A DNA stretch of 64,000 nt from Bradyrhizobium embrapense (GCF_001189235.2 NZ_LFIP02000006.1:351470-415469), one strand, 5' to 3'; shown: positions 8,480 through 17,470, counted from the first letter of the stretch. The notes: generated from the sequence alone by a model not told the origin. Numbers and translations: made by a program.

Positions 8480-9346
8480 TTACTTCGGCAGGACGGCGTG
8501 GAACATCGACTTCATGCCGGAGAACATGTCGTCGGTCACCGAGGTGTGCTCGTTTTTCGGCGCCGGCATGGCGGCATCGGCGCGCAGGTCGAGCGGGGCC
8601 TGCAACACCGGGACCGGGATGTCGGCCGGCGGCGTCAGCCGATTCGCATCCTGGGCAGTGGCAGCGTAGGGCGCACGCGGCTGCGAGGCTTGATCGGCAC
8701 TGTCGGTGGACGGATTCGACACCATGATCGGCGGCGGCAACGGCCGGATCGCCGGGGCTGCCGCCGGACGCTGCTGGTCAGGCAGGCGGGCGAGATCGGT
8801 GCTGCGAGCGTCCTGCGGCCGTTCCTTGCGCAACCGTTCGATCGCGGCGCGCGCAAGATCGTTGGCGTCGTGGGCTTCCTCCGGCGTGACGGCGGACTCG
8901 ACCGGCGCGGCGGCGGGCGCAGCCTTGGCGACCGCCTTCGCCGGATGATGGCGCGCGTCAGTCGGGATGCTGGCCGTATCGGCCGGCGCATCAGCCTTGC
9001 TGTCGGAAGATTTGGTGTCAGCAGACTTGGTGTCAGAGGATTTGGGATCGGCGGGCTTCTCGGTGACGGTGGCCTTCTCCGATGCCGACCGCTCGATCAG
9101 CGTGCGCTCGGACATGCCCTTGGCCTTCACGCCGGCTTCCGGGAGGCTGCTGACCACGGTGGACTTTTCGGCGGGCTTGGCGGGGGCTTTCGCATCTGGC
9201 TTGGGATCGACCGCAGCGGTCACGGCTGCCGTGACCGGCGCTTGCGGCTTGGCCACGATGTAGTGATTGACGATGTACGCCCCGATGATGGTCGCTGCCA
9301 CCGAGGGTAAGATGTCCATCACGAATTTCTTCAGGTAACTCAGCAT
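8480..9346 (-). CDS. membrane-anchored Ala/Pro-rich hypothetical protein
   Basis: A 288-residue protein with a single N-terminal hydrophobic helix (about residues 10-28, DILPSVAATIIGAYIV) and then a long, low-complexity Lys/Ala/Pro/Asp/Ser-rich region with near repeats (SSDTKSADTKSSDSKAD, about 105-121). The conserved-looking end has TSVTDDMFSGMKSMFHAVLP. The layout suggests an inner-membrane anchor with a periplasmic or cytosolic disordered tail. I recognise no domain. It is monocistronic, and the function is unknown. Confidence 0.7.
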   Translation of the reverse strand: MLSYLKKFVMDILPSVAATIIGAYIVNHYIVAKPQAPVTAAVTAAVDPKPDAKAPAKPAEKSTVVSSLPEAGVKAKGMSERTLIERSASEKATVTEKPADPKSSDTKSADTKSSDSKADAPADTASIPTDARHHPAKAVAKAAPAAAPVESAVTPEEAHDANDLARAAIERLRKERPQDARSTDLARLPDQQRPAAAPAIRPLPPPIMVSNPSTDSADQASQPRAPYAATAQDANRLTPPADIPVPVLQAPLDLRADAAMPAPKNEHTSVTDDMFSGMKSMFHAVLPK

Positions 9347-9621
9347 GACCTGCCACTCCCCACCCCGTTATCTCATGCTGGAACTTTGAGGCACATTCAG
9401 GGATCAACTGCGACGGATCGGTGGCAAACCCCCGTCCCGACGTCACCTTTGGTGTCACTTTGGTTTCAGCGGAGGCGCCCCCTGCGTAGGCCGCATCCGC
9501 CTTCTAGATCATCGTGCAGCCGTTAACGGGTTATGAATTTCCACAGCCGCGCGCACTCGGACCTGCCATTCGGCGCGCGCAGGGTTACTTGTGGGGGTCC
9601 TTGCGGGATTGTTGCGCCTCG

Positions 9622-9921
9622 TCAGGGCTTGAGTTCGACCTCGAGGAACACGATCTCGCTGGCCGTCTCGTTGAGCACGTCGTGTTGGACCCCGGCCTTG
9701 CGGAAATAGGACTTTCCGGCGCCGAGCTGGGCCCTGGAGCGCTCGCCGTTCGGCGCCACGATGGTCATCTCGCCGGCCGTGATCGGAACGATGACGTAGT
9801 CCATCTCATGGGTGTGCTGGCCGGTGGCGCTGCCCGGCGCGAGCCGCCATTCGGTCACGCGGACCTCCGCCGTATCCACCTGTACATCCGATTTGGCGCT
9901 GAGCATCGTCACTTTCTCCAA
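9622..9921 (-). CDS. cupin-domain protein
   Basis: A 99-residue single-domain cupin. The beta-barrel metal motif 1 is represented by GQHTHEMDYVIVPITAGEM (the histidines and Glu of G(X)5HXH(X)3-4E(X)6G), and motif 2 by G-KSYFRKAGVQHDVLNE. Small cupins of this kind bind a metal and may be regulators or small-molecule enzymes. It lies 25 bp upstream in the minus direction from nothing obviously related; the neighbour that ends at 9947 (a cation antiporter) is transcribed towards it and may share a transcript. Confidence 0.8.
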   Translation of the reverse strand: MEKVTMLSAKSDVQVDTAEVRVTEWRLAPGSATGQHTHEMDYVIVPITAGEMTIVAPNGERSRAQLGAGKSYFRKAGVQHDVLNETASEIVFLEVELKP

Positions 9922-9946
9922 GCTTCTTGTTTGAGCGGATCATGCC

Positions 9947-11044
9947 CTACGGCACGAAAACCATGAACACGAACACTGCGAACACCACCATGTGAACGAG
10001 CCCGAACAGGATGTTGGTGCGGCCGGTTCCGAAGGTGAGCATGCTGACCATGAAGGTGAGCAGCAGGATCAGCATATGCTGGTTGCTGAGCCCGAGCACC
10101 AGCTGCTTGTCGAGCACCGAGGCGGCAACGGCGACCGCGGGAACCGTGAGCCCGATGGTCGCGATCGACGAGCCGAGCGCGAGGTTGATGCTCTTCTGCA
10201 GGTCGTTCTTGCGCGCCGCCGACACGGCGGCAACGCTCTCCGGCAGCAGGATCAGCGCCGCCACCACCAGGCCGGCAAAGGCCGGCGGTGCGCCGATCTT
10301 GACGGTGACGACATCGACCACCAGCGAGAACTTCTTGGCCAACAGCACCACCGCCAGCAGTGACACCAGCAGCAGGGCGACGCTGATCGCGGTCTCGCGG
10401 TCCGACATCACCTCGCCATGCGCCGCCGCATCGTTGGCGCCGCTGACGAAATAATCGCGGTGGCGGATGGTCTGGGTGTAGAGGAACACCGCGTAAAGCA
10501 GCAGGGTCACGACGCTGATCACGGCGAGCTGAGCCGTGGAATAGATCGGGCCCGGCGCGGTCAGCGTGAAATTCGGCATGTCCAGCGTGATGGTCGCGAG
10601 CACGAACAGCACGCTGAGGTAGAGGTTGGCGCCGGTGATCTGGAAATCCTGCTCGCGGTAGCGGATGCCGCCGATGAAGATGCAGAGCCCGACCAGGCCG
10701 TTGCAGACGATCATCACCACCGCAAACACGGTGTCGCGCGCCAGCGTCGGCGCCGGGGTGTCGCCCAGCATGATGGTCGAGATCAGCGCCACCTCGATGA
10801 TCGTCACGGCCAGCGTCAGCAGCAGCGTACCGAACGGCTCGCCGATGCGCTCGGCAATCATCTCGGCATGGTGGACGGCCGCGAACACGGTACCGAACAG
10901 AATCACGAGCAGCACGGCCGCGAACACCCAGCCCCCGGCCGATGGTGCGAAGCTGTAGCCGCTGACCGAGACTGCGGCAAACAACAGCACCGCCAGAACG
11001 GGATACAGCCAGGCCGACCGTGGCATCGGTCCGTGTGCGCTCAT
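9947..11044 (-). CDS. chaA: calcium:proton antiporter (ChaA/CaCA family)
   Basis: A 365-residue polytopic inner-membrane protein with ~11 hydrophobic segments in two related halves, as in the cation/Ca2+ exchanger superfamily. Each half carries an acidic alpha-repeat motif: GTLLLTLAVTIIEVALIS in the first half and ALILLPESVAAVSAARKNDLQ with ALGSSIATIGLTVP in the second. These Glu residues bind the cation. It likely expels Ca2+ (or Na+/K+) in exchange for protons, as E. coli ChaA does. Substrate is inferred from family. Confidence 0.85.
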   Translation of the reverse strand: MSAHGPMPRSAWLYPVLAVLLFAAVSVSGYSFAPSAGGWVFAAVLLVILFGTVFAAVHHAEMIAERIGEPFGTLLLTLAVTIIEVALISTIMLGDTPAPTLARDTVFAVVMIVCNGLVGLCIFIGGIRYREQDFQITGANLYLSVLFVLATITLDMPNFTLTAPGPIYSTAQLAVISVVTLLLYAVFLYTQTIRHRDYFVSGANDAAAHGEVMSDRETAISVALLLVSLLAVVLLAKKFSLVVDVVTVKIGAPPAFAGLVVAALILLPESVAAVSAARKNDLQKSINLALGSSIATIGLTVPAVAVAASVLDKQLVLGLSNQHMLILLLTFMVSMLTFGTGRTNILFGLVHMVVFAVFVFMVFVP

Positions 11045-11099
11045 TGTGGGGGTCCCCTCACGTCATTGGCCCCAATTATGCGACAGACAATCGCCGCCG

Positions 11100-11918
11100 T
11101 CAGCCTCTTGCGGCGTCGATAAACCGCCTTGCGGTATCCATCGCACCGAAATCGTCGAGATCGTCGTGCCCGCCACCGGGCAGGCGCACGAACTGCTTGG
11201 GCGCGCGGGCGAGGTCGAACAGCCGCTCGCCGAATCCGATCGGAATCATCGGATCGTTGCTGCCGTGGATGATCAGGAGCGGCGCCGTAACGCCGGCGAT
11301 TCGCCGGTCGGAGTGGAATTGATCCCGCATCAGCAGGCTGACCGGCACATACCAGAAGTGCGCACCGGCAACATCGGCCGTCGAGGTATAGGGCGCCTCC
11401 AGGATCAGCCTGCCGACCGGATGTTCGGCGGCGAGCGCGACCGCAACGCCGGTGCCGAGGGAAAATCCCCAGGCCACGATCTGCTCGGCGCGGTAGCGCG
11501 CGGTGGTGAATGCGTAAGCGGCCTCGGCGTCCTGCAGCAGCCCCCGCTCGCTCGGAGACCCGCTCGAGCCGGCGTAGCCCCGGTAGGACAATGCGACCAG
11601 CCCGGTACCGTCGGCCGTGATGGCCTTGAAGCGCGCCACGCGGCCGGCCAGGAAATCGCCATTGCCGGGAAAGAACAACACCAACGGCCGGCCCGGCTTC
11701 GCCGGCACATGCCAGACGATGACCTTCTCGCCATCCGCCGTGGTCAGGACATGCTCCTCCGCTTCGGGAAGACCGGCCGCTGCAGGCGCCGTCCGCCCGA
11801 CCTGCGGGATCGGAAACAGCAATTCGCGCTGCTTGACGTAGAGCACCGCGAGGCCGCCGAGATAGATGACGACCGCGGCGATCGCGAGCCATTTCGGGAT
11901 TGCGAGTGCCAGCGCCAT
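11100..11918 (-). CDS. alpha/beta hydrolase with N-terminal membrane anchor
   Basis: A 272-residue protein. A transmembrane helix near residues 9-27 (WLAIAAVVIYLGGLAVLYV) is followed by an alpha/beta hydrolase fold of the BEM46/ABHD13 type. The nucleophile elbow is GFSLG (Ser about residue 152), the acid lies in IHGSNDPMIP, and the catalytic His is in LPGGGHDDL near the end. The oxyanion loop FFPGNGD also fits. It is probably a membrane-tethered esterase or acyl hydrolase facing the periplasm; the substrate is unknown. The next gene in the minus direction upstream is the 56-residue protein at 11933-12103. Confidence 0.85.
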   Translation of the reverse strand: MALALAIPKWLAIAAVVIYLGGLAVLYVKQRELLFPIPQVGRTAPAAAGLPEAEEHVLTTADGEKVIVWHVPAKPGRPLVLFFPGNGDFLAGRVARFKAITADGTGLVALSYRGYAGSSGSPSERGLLQDAEAAYAFTTARYRAEQIVAWGFSLGTGVAVALAAEHPVGRLILEAPYTSTADVAGAHFWYVPVSLLMRDQFHSDRRIAGVTAPLLIIHGSNDPMIPIGFGERLFDLARAPKQFVRLPGGGHDDLDDFGAMDTARRFIDAARG

Positions 11919-11932
11919 CCGCGATGCCGCAG

Positions 11933-12103
11933 TTATGTCTTGCCGCGGAGCTTCCGCCGCTTCTCGACCTCAGCCTTGATGCTGTCGGGGACCGGCCGGC
12001 AGGCGCACGCCGCCGCATGCGCGACGTGCCACCCGATGCGCTGCTCGCGCGTGGCTCGGGGCGGCATGCGATGGTGTCGATGCCACTCCCGGTTCAGGAC
12101 CAT
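11933..12103 (-). CDS. small Arg/His/Cys-containing protein, 56 aa
   Basis: A short minus-strand frame opens with ATG at 12103 and ends with TAA at 11935-11933. The 56-residue product is strongly basic: an N-terminal HRHHRMPPRATREQRI segment, then HVAHAAACACRPVPDSI, ending in KAEVEKRRKLRGK. It sits between pntB and the alpha/beta hydrolase, reads in the same direction as both, and begins 5 bp after the pntB stop. Spacing and sense suggest a genuine small gene in the operon. I do not recognise a family. An alternative start at the internal Met (residue 13) is possible. Confidence 0.5.
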   Translation of the reverse strand: MVLNREWHRHHRMPPRATREQRIGWHVAHAAACACRPVPDSIKAEVEKRRKLRGKT

Positions 12104-12108
12104 CCGCG

Positions 12109-13509
12109 TCAGGCCATCGCCTTGACGATGTTCTCGGTGACCTTCTTGGCGTCGCCGAGCAACATCATGGTGTTGTCGCGGTAGAACAGCGGGTTGTCGA
12201 TGCCGGCATAGCCCGAGGCCAGCGAGCGCTTGATGAACATCACGGTGCCGGCCTTCCAGACCTGCAGCACCGGCATGCCGTAGATCGGCGAGGTCTTGTC
12301 CTCTTCCGCCGCCGGGTTGGTGACGTCGTTGGCGCCGATCACGAAGGCGATGTCGGCCTGGGCGAACTCCGAGTTGATGTCCTCGAGCTCGAACACCTCG
12401 TCATAGGGCACGTTGGCTTCGGCCAGCAGCACGTTCATGTGGCCGGGCATGCGGCCCGCCACCGGGTGAATGGCGTACTTCACCTCGACGCCTTCCTTCT
12501 TCAAGAGATCAGCCATCTCGCGCAGCGCGTGCTGGGCCTGCGCCACCGCCATGCCGTAGCCGGGCACGATGATGACCTTGGAGGCGTTCTTCATGATGAA
12601 GGCGGCATCATCCGCCGAGCCGAGCTTGGCGGGCTTCTGCTCGCCCGAGCCGCCGCCGGCCGCCGCGGTCTCGCCGCCGAAACCGCCCAATATCACCGAG
12701 ATGAACGAGCGGTTCATCGCGTGGCACATGATGTAGGACAGGATCGCGCCCGAGGAGCCGACCAGCGCGCCGGTGATGATCAGCGCCGAGTTGCCGAGCG
12801 TGAAGCCGATGCCGGCTGCGGCCCAGCCCGAGTAGGAGTTCAGCATCGAGATCACGACCGGCATGTCGGCGCCGCCGATCGGGATGATCATCAGGACGCC
12901 GAGCGCCAGCGCCAGGATCGTGATCATCCAAAAGTCGAACGCGCTGCCCGACAGCACGAGGCCGACGATGAAGAACACCAGCGCCAGCGCCAGCACGATG
13001 TTGATGACATGGCGGAACGGCAGGATGATCGGCGCCCCGCTCATCCGCGCCGACAGTTTCAGGAACGCGATCACCGAGCCGGTGAAGGTCAAGGCGCCGA
13101 TCGCAACGCCGAGCGACATCTCGACCAGGCTCTGCGGATGGATGTTGCCGGGCGTGCCGATGTCGAAGGCTTCCGGCGCGTAGAACGCGCCGGCGGCGAC
13201 CAGCACCGCGGCCATGCCGACCAACGAGTGGAACGCGGCGACGAGCTCGGGCATCGAGGTCATCGGCACCCGGCGCGCTATGACGGCGCCGATCGAGCCG
13301 CCGATCGCGATGCCGAGGATCACCAGCAGCCAGGCGACGCCGTCGGCCGGCGGATGGCTCGCCAGCGTGGTGCCGACCGCGATCGCCATGCCGATCATGC
13401 CGAACATGTTGCCCTGGCGCGACGACGCCGGGCTCGACAGGCCGCGCAGCGACAGGATGAACAGCACCCCCGCCACGAGGTACAACAGTGCAGAGAGATT
13501 GGCGCTCAT
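12109..13509 (-). CDS. pntB: NAD(P)+ transhydrogenase, beta subunit
   Basis: A 466-residue proton-pumping transhydrogenase beta subunit. It couples hydride transfer from NADH to NADP+ with proton entry. The first ~270 residues are membrane helices forming part of the proton channel (dII). The C-terminal third is the NADP(H)-binding dIII domain with VIIVPGYGMAVAQAQ and IHPVAGRMPGHMNVLLAEA, then GANDVTNPAA. GGGGGACC lies just before the ATG at 13509, so this start is preferred over one five codons upstream. It is the last gene of the pntAA-pntAB-pntB operon. Confidence 0.96.
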   Translation of the reverse strand: MSANLSALLYLVAGVLFILSLRGLSSPASSRQGNMFGMIGMAIAVGTTLASHPPADGVAWLLVILGIAIGGSIGAVIARRVPMTSMPELVAAFHSLVGMAAVLVAAGAFYAPEAFDIGTPGNIHPQSLVEMSLGVAIGALTFTGSVIAFLKLSARMSGAPIILPFRHVINIVLALALVFFIVGLVLSGSAFDFWMITILALALGVLMIIPIGGADMPVVISMLNSYSGWAAAGIGFTLGNSALIITGALVGSSGAILSYIMCHAMNRSFISVILGGFGGETAAAGGGSGEQKPAKLGSADDAAFIMKNASKVIIVPGYGMAVAQAQHALREMADLLKKEGVEVKYAIHPVAGRMPGHMNVLLAEANVPYDEVFELEDINSEFAQADIAFVIGANDVTNPAAEEDKTSPIYGMPVLQVWKAGTVMFIKRSLASGYAGIDNPLFYRDNTMMLLGDAKKVTENIVKAMA

Positions 13510-13554
13510 CTCAGGTCCCCCCAAATTCTTGACTCACCCCGAGGTGGTTGCCGT

Positions 13555-13872
13555 TCACTTGGCTTTCTTCTTGTACATCGCCAGCATGCGCTGGGTGACC
13601 AGGAAGCCGCCGAAGATGTTCACGCAGGCGAAGATCAGCGCGATGAAGCCGAAGCCGCGGGCCCAGCCCGAGCCGCTCGAGACCATGCCGACGCCGACTG
13701 CGAGCAGCGCGCCGACCACGATCACCGACGAGATCGCGTTGGTCACGCTCATCAGCGGCGTGTGCAGCGCCGGGGTCACCGACCACACCACGAAATAGCC
13801 GACGAACACGGCGAGGACGAAAATCGACAGCCGGAACACGAAGGGATCAACGGCCTGCGCGAGATGCTCCAT
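13555..13872 (-). CDS. pntAB: NAD(P)+ transhydrogenase, alpha subunit part 2 (membrane)
   Basis: A 105-residue membrane protein equal to the C-terminal membrane part of E. coli PntA. It has three or four hydrophobic helices (FVFRLSIFVLAVFVGYFVVW, the SSVIVVGALLAVGVGM stretch, and GFIALIFACVNIFGGFLVTQ). The VTPALHTPLMSVTNAISS segment is the classic signature. Splitting PntA into soluble (PntAA) and membrane (PntAB) parts is typical of alphaproteobacteria. It starts 12 bp after pntAA and precedes pntB by 45 bp. Confidence 0.96.
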   Translation of the reverse strand: MEHLAQAVDPFVFRLSIFVLAVFVGYFVVWSVTPALHTPLMSVTNAISSVIVVGALLAVGVGMVSSGSGWARGFGFIALIFACVNIFGGFLVTQRMLAMYKKKAK

Positions 13873-13883
13873 GGCTTCTCTCC

Positions 13884-15008
13884 TTACTTCGGCTGGAAGT
13901 TGGGATGGATGACGGCGCCGTCCTTGGTCAGCGCGGTGGCCTTCACCAGCTCGTCGTCCCAATTGACCGCGAGCGCCTTATTGGCCTTGTCGACCATCGT
14001 CTCGATGAACGAGAACAGATTGCGCGCATACAGGCTCGAGGCCGAGGCGGCGACACGGCCAGCGACATTGGTGTAGCCGACGATCTTGACGCCGTCGGTC
14101 TCGACCACCTCGCCCGCCTTTGCGCCCTCGACATTGCCGCCGCGCTCGACCGCGAGATCGACCAGTACCGAGCCGGGCTTCATCGACTTCACCATCTCGC
14201 CCGAGACGAGTTTTGGCGCCGGACGGCCCGGGATCAGCGCGGTGGTGATCACGATGTCCTGCTTCTTGATGTGCTCGGCGGTGAGCGCGGCCTGCTTGGC
14301 CTGGTACTCCTTGGACATTTCCTTGGCGTAGCCGCCGGCGGTCTGCGCGTTCTTGAACTCCTCGTCCTCGACGGCGAGGAATTTCGCACCGAGCGATTCC
14401 ACCTGCTCCTTGGTGGCGGGCCGCACGTCGGTCGCGGTGACGATGGCACCCAGCCGCCGCGCCGTCGCGATCGCCTGCAGGCCGGCGACGCCGACGCCCA
14501 TCACGAACACCTTCGCAGCCGGAACGGTGCCGGCGGCGGTCATCATCATCGGAAAGGCGCGGCCGAAGGCCTCGGCGCCCTCGATCACCGCACGGTAGCC
14601 GGCGAGGTTGGCCTGCGAGGACAGCACGTCCATCACCTGGGCGCGGGTGATGCGCGGCATCAATTCCATCGCGAAGGCGGAGACGCCGGCATCGGCCATC
14701 GCCTTCAGCGCGGCCTCGTTGCCGTAGGGGTCCATGATCGCGACGACCAGCGCGCCGCGCTTGTATTTGGAGAGCTCTGAAGCCTCGGGCCGCTTCACCT
14801 TGATGATGATGTCGGCGTCCTTGAGCGCATCGGCCGAGACGGTGGCGCCGGCTGCGGTGAGCTCCGAATCGGGCAGGCCCGATTTGACGCCCGCGCCGGG
14901 CTCGACGGCCACCTCGGCGCCGATCGCCTTGAACTTCTTGATCGTATCGGGCGAAACCGCAACCCGCGGCTCGGACGGATCGATTTCCTTGGCAACGGCA
15001 ATCTTCAT
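13884..15008 (-). CDS. pntAA: NAD(P)+ transhydrogenase, alpha subunit part 1 (NAD-binding)
   Basis: A 374-residue soluble dI domain that binds NAD(H). It begins MKIAVAKEIDPSEPRVAVSP, the alanine dehydrogenase/PNT N-terminal signature. The Rossmann motif VFVMGVGVAGLQAIATARRLGA follows near 170-191, and then the mobile loop. It works with PntAB and PntB to make NADPH at the expense of the proton gradient. First gene of the operon; the promoter must lie in 15009-15151, downstream of the small ctaG-like gene. Confidence 0.96.
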   Translation of the reverse strand: MKIAVAKEIDPSEPRVAVSPDTIKKFKAIGAEVAVEPGAGVKSGLPDSELTAAGATVSADALKDADIIIKVKRPEASELSKYKRGALVVAIMDPYGNEAALKAMADAGVSAFAMELMPRITRAQVMDVLSSQANLAGYRAVIEGAEAFGRAFPMMMTAAGTVPAAKVFVMGVGVAGLQAIATARRLGAIVTATDVRPATKEQVESLGAKFLAVEDEEFKNAQTAGGYAKEMSKEYQAKQAALTAEHIKKQDIVITTALIPGRPAPKLVSGEMVKSMKPGSVLVDLAVERGGNVEGAKAGEVVETDGVKIVGYTNVAGRVAASASSLYARNLFSFIETMVDKANKALAVNWDDELVKATALTKDGAVIHPNFQPK

Positions 15009-15151
15009 GGGCCCTCCGGCGGCGCAAGCGGCGCACGCGTCTTCAAACTAGCGTTATTTTCGCCAGATTTGATACCCGGTTTTTACATCCGGGTTCGACA
15101 GGAATTCCGGCATCGCCGCGGGACGGCGACGCCGCTAGCTGATCTCGAGGA

Positions 15152-15304
15152 TCAGACCAGGAAATAGGCCATCAAGGCGAGGAGGATGGCGACGCTGATG
15201 GTGCCCCATTTGACCAGCATGAGAAACCCTTCATAGGTCTGCTCGTGCGCCACGTAATCGTTGCCGTCGGCGGTCGTATAGGCCACTTCGCTATGGTCTG
15301 CCAT
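15152..15304 (-). CDS. aa3-type cytochrome c oxidase subunit IV
   Basis: A 50-residue single-span membrane protein. It has a polar N-terminus (DHSEVAYTTADGNDYVAHEQ), then TYEGFLMLVKWGTISVAILL and a hydrophobic end. The pattern matches the small bacterial aa3 oxidase subunit IV (COX_aa3_IV), which packs against subunits I/III of the terminal oxidase. The gene lies upstream of pntAA in the same direction. It is far from any other oxidase gene in this window. Confidence 0.85.
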   Translation of the reverse strand: MADHSEVAYTTADGNDYVAHEQTYEGFLMLVKWGTISVAILLALMAYFLV

Positions 15305-15480
15305 TGCTGTCCCCAGTCAGAAATTCGCGTTCTGCGAGCCATTACCGCAAACGGGTTGGCAGAGCAACGGCGTGGTCCCGATCGGGCGATTTGAAGCACA
15401 AATCGTCCTCGATCCAGACCCGAGCGGCGGCCACGGACGGAATAGTGCTCCCAAACGCGGGCTTCACAGAACGATCATAC

Positions 15481-15506
15481 CGCCAGGCGCAAAAACGCCC
15501 CTGGCG
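15481..15506. terminator. hairpin downstream of pepF
   Basis: CGCCAGG (15481-15487) and CCTGGCG (15500-15506) form a 7-bp stem around an A-rich loop, 18 bp after the pepF stop. No T-run follows on the minus strand, so termination is only possible. Confidence 0.35.
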
Positions 15507-15523
15507 CGGAAATCCGATGGGCC

Positions 15524-17470
15524 TCAGCCCATCGTCTCTAGCTCATCGATCATGCCGGCGATGACGGACAGGCCGCCGTCCCAGAATTTCGGGTCCTTGG
15601 CGTCGAGCCCGAACGGCCGCAGCAGCTCGGAATAATGCTTGGTACCGCCGGCAGCGAGCATGTCGAGATAGCGCTCGGCGAAACCCTCGGATGCGTGCTC
15701 GTAGACCGCGTAGAGCGAATTCACCAGGCAGTCACCGAATGCATAGGCGTAGACGTAGAACGGCGAATGGATGAAGTGCGGGATGTACATCCAGAACGTC
15801 TCGTAGCCCGGCTTGATCTCGATCGCTGGCCCGAGGCTCTCGCCCTGCACGCTGAGCCAGAGCTGGCCGATCCGCTCGGCGGTCAACTCGCCATTCTTGC
15901 GCTCGGTATGAACCGCCCGCTCGAATGAATAGAACGCGATCTGCCGCACCACGGTGTTGATCATGTCCTCGACCTTGCCCGCGAGCAGCGCCTGGCGCTG
16001 CTTGGCGTTCTTGGTCTGGGACAATAGCCGCTTGAAGGTCAGCATCTCGCCGAACACGCTCGCGGTTTCCGCCAGCGTCAGCGGCGTCGGCGCCATCAGC
16101 GCGCCGTTCTTCGCTGCCAGCACCTGATGCACGCCATGGCCGAGCTCGTGCGCCAGCGTCATCACGTCGCGCGGCTTGCCCTGATAGTTCATCAGCACAT
16201 AGGGATGCGCCGACGGCGTGGTCGGATGCGAGAACGCGCCGGGCGCCTTGCCGGGACGGACCGGCGCGTCGATCCAGCGATCATCGAAGAAGCGCTCCGC
16301 GATCTCGGCCATCTTCGGCGAGAAGCCGTTATAGGCCGACAGCACCATGTTGCGCGCCTCCGGCCAGGCGATGGTACCGGTCGCCGCGAACGGCAGCGGC
16401 GCGTTGCGGTCCCAGTGCGGCAGCTTCTTCTTTTTGAACCAGCCGGCCTTCAGCGCATAGTAGCGGTGCGACAGCTTCGGATAGGCCGCGCGCACCGAGG
16501 CGACCAGCGCATCGACCACCTCGCGCTCGACACGGTTGTTGAGATGGCGGGAATCCGCGATATCCTGGAAGCCGCGCCAGCGGTCGGAGATTTCCTTGTC
16601 CTTGGCGAGCGTATTGGTGATCAGCGCGAAGGTGCGTTCATTGTCCTTGAAGGTCTTGGCGAGCGCCTGCGCCGCCGACTTGCGCTTGTCGCCGGCCTTG
16701 TCCTGCAACAGGTTCAGCGTCGGCTCGATCGCAAGCTCCTTGCCCATGACCTTGAAGCGCAGGCTGGAGATGGTCTGGTCGAACAGCCGGTTCCAGGCGG
16801 CGTAGCCGCTCTGCGCCTTTTCATGGAACAGCTGCTCGACGCGATCCTCGAGCTGGTACGGCTTGTCCTTGCGCAGATCCTCGATCCACGGCCGGTAATG
16901 GCCGAGCGCGGGTTCGGCCATCGCGCGCTCGATCACGTCATCGTCAACCCGGTTGAGCTCGAGCGAGAAGAACAGCAGATGCACCGAGGCGGCCGTCAGC
17001 CGTTCGGAGATGTCGCCGTAGAATTTCGAGATCGCCGGATCGACGCTGTCGCCGGCATGGACCAGGCCGGCAAAGGAGCCGAGACGGCCGGCCAGATCGT
17101 CGATCGCCTCATAGCGCCTGATCGCCTCGGCCAGCCACTTTCCGCCGCCTTCCTTGCCGGTATTTTCGGCAAGCTTGCCCTTGTAGTCGGTCTCAAACGC
17201 GACGCAATCTGCATCCATTTTCTGCAAATCGCGCGCAACTTCCGGCGCGTCGATACCGGAGTAGAGATCTGCCAGATTCCATTCCGGAAGCTTGCCGGTC
17301 TTGCCGGCTGCCGGTTTCACCGCCGGGCTGGCTGCGGCCGGCTTGCGTTGCGCGGCCGTCTTGCGCAGCGCGGCTTCCTTGCGGAGAGCGGACTTGCCGA
17401 GAGCGGACTTGCCGGGAGCGGACTTGCTGAGAGCGGACTTGGGGGACGCAGTTTTGGAGCGCGAGGTCAT
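15524..17470 (-). CDS. pepF: M3-family oligoendopeptidase F
   Basis: A 648-residue zinc metallopeptidase. The catalytic motif HELGHGVHQ (about residues 442-450) gives the two His ligands and the Glu base, and ETASVFGEM supplies the third ligand. It cuts short peptides in the cytosol, as M3 oligopeptidases do. Residues 1-50 are an unusual basic Lys/Ser/Ala/Leu tail with tandem KSALS/KSAPG/KSALG/KSALR units, encoded by four 15-bp repeats at 17386-17445. This tail is not part of the peptidase fold. The core starts around residue 63 (LPEWNLADLYSG). Monocistronic, divergent from the response regulator. Confidence 0.93.
   Translation of the reverse strand: MTSRSKTASPKSALSKSAPGKSALGKSALRKEAALRKTAAQRKPAAASPAVKPAAGKTGKLPEWNLADLYSGIDAPEVARDLQKMDADCVAFETDYKGKLAENTGKEGGGKWLAEAIRRYEAIDDLAGRLGSFAGLVHAGDSVDPAISKFYGDISERLTAASVHLLFFSLELNRVDDDVIERAMAEPALGHYRPWIEDLRKDKPYQLEDRVEQLFHEKAQSGYAAWNRLFDQTISSLRFKVMGKELAIEPTLNLLQDKAGDKRKSAAQALAKTFKDNERTFALITNTLAKDKEISDRWRGFQDIADSRHLNNRVEREVVDALVASVRAAYPKLSHRYYALKAGWFKKKKLPHWDRNAPLPFAATGTIAWPEARNMVLSAYNGFSPKMAEIAERFFDDRWIDAPVRPGKAPGAFSHPTTPSAHPYVLMNYQGKPRDVMTLAHELGHGVHQVLAAKNGALMAPTPLTLAETASVFGEMLTFKRLLSQTKNAKQRQALLAGKVEDMINTVVRQIAFYSFERAVHTERKNGELTAERIGQLWLSVQGESLGPAIEIKPGYETFWMYIPHFIHSPFYVYAYAFGDCLVNSLYAVYEHASEGFAERYLDMLAAGGTKHYSELLRPFGLDAKDPKFWDGGLSVIAGMIDELETMG
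17386..17445 (-). repeat. four tandem 15-bp coding repeats in pepF
   Basis: Four consecutive 15-bp units (GAGCGGACTTGCCGA, and variants) encode the KSAL-type repeats in the PepF N-terminal tail. They lie wholly in the coding region and keep frame, so unit number can change without breaking the protein. Confidence 0.85.

Noticed and set aside
12439..14076. 545-codon plus-strand open frame opposite pntB/pntAB
   Set aside because: Shadow of the transhydrogenase genes; no domain pattern and an extreme His/Arg/Asp composition.
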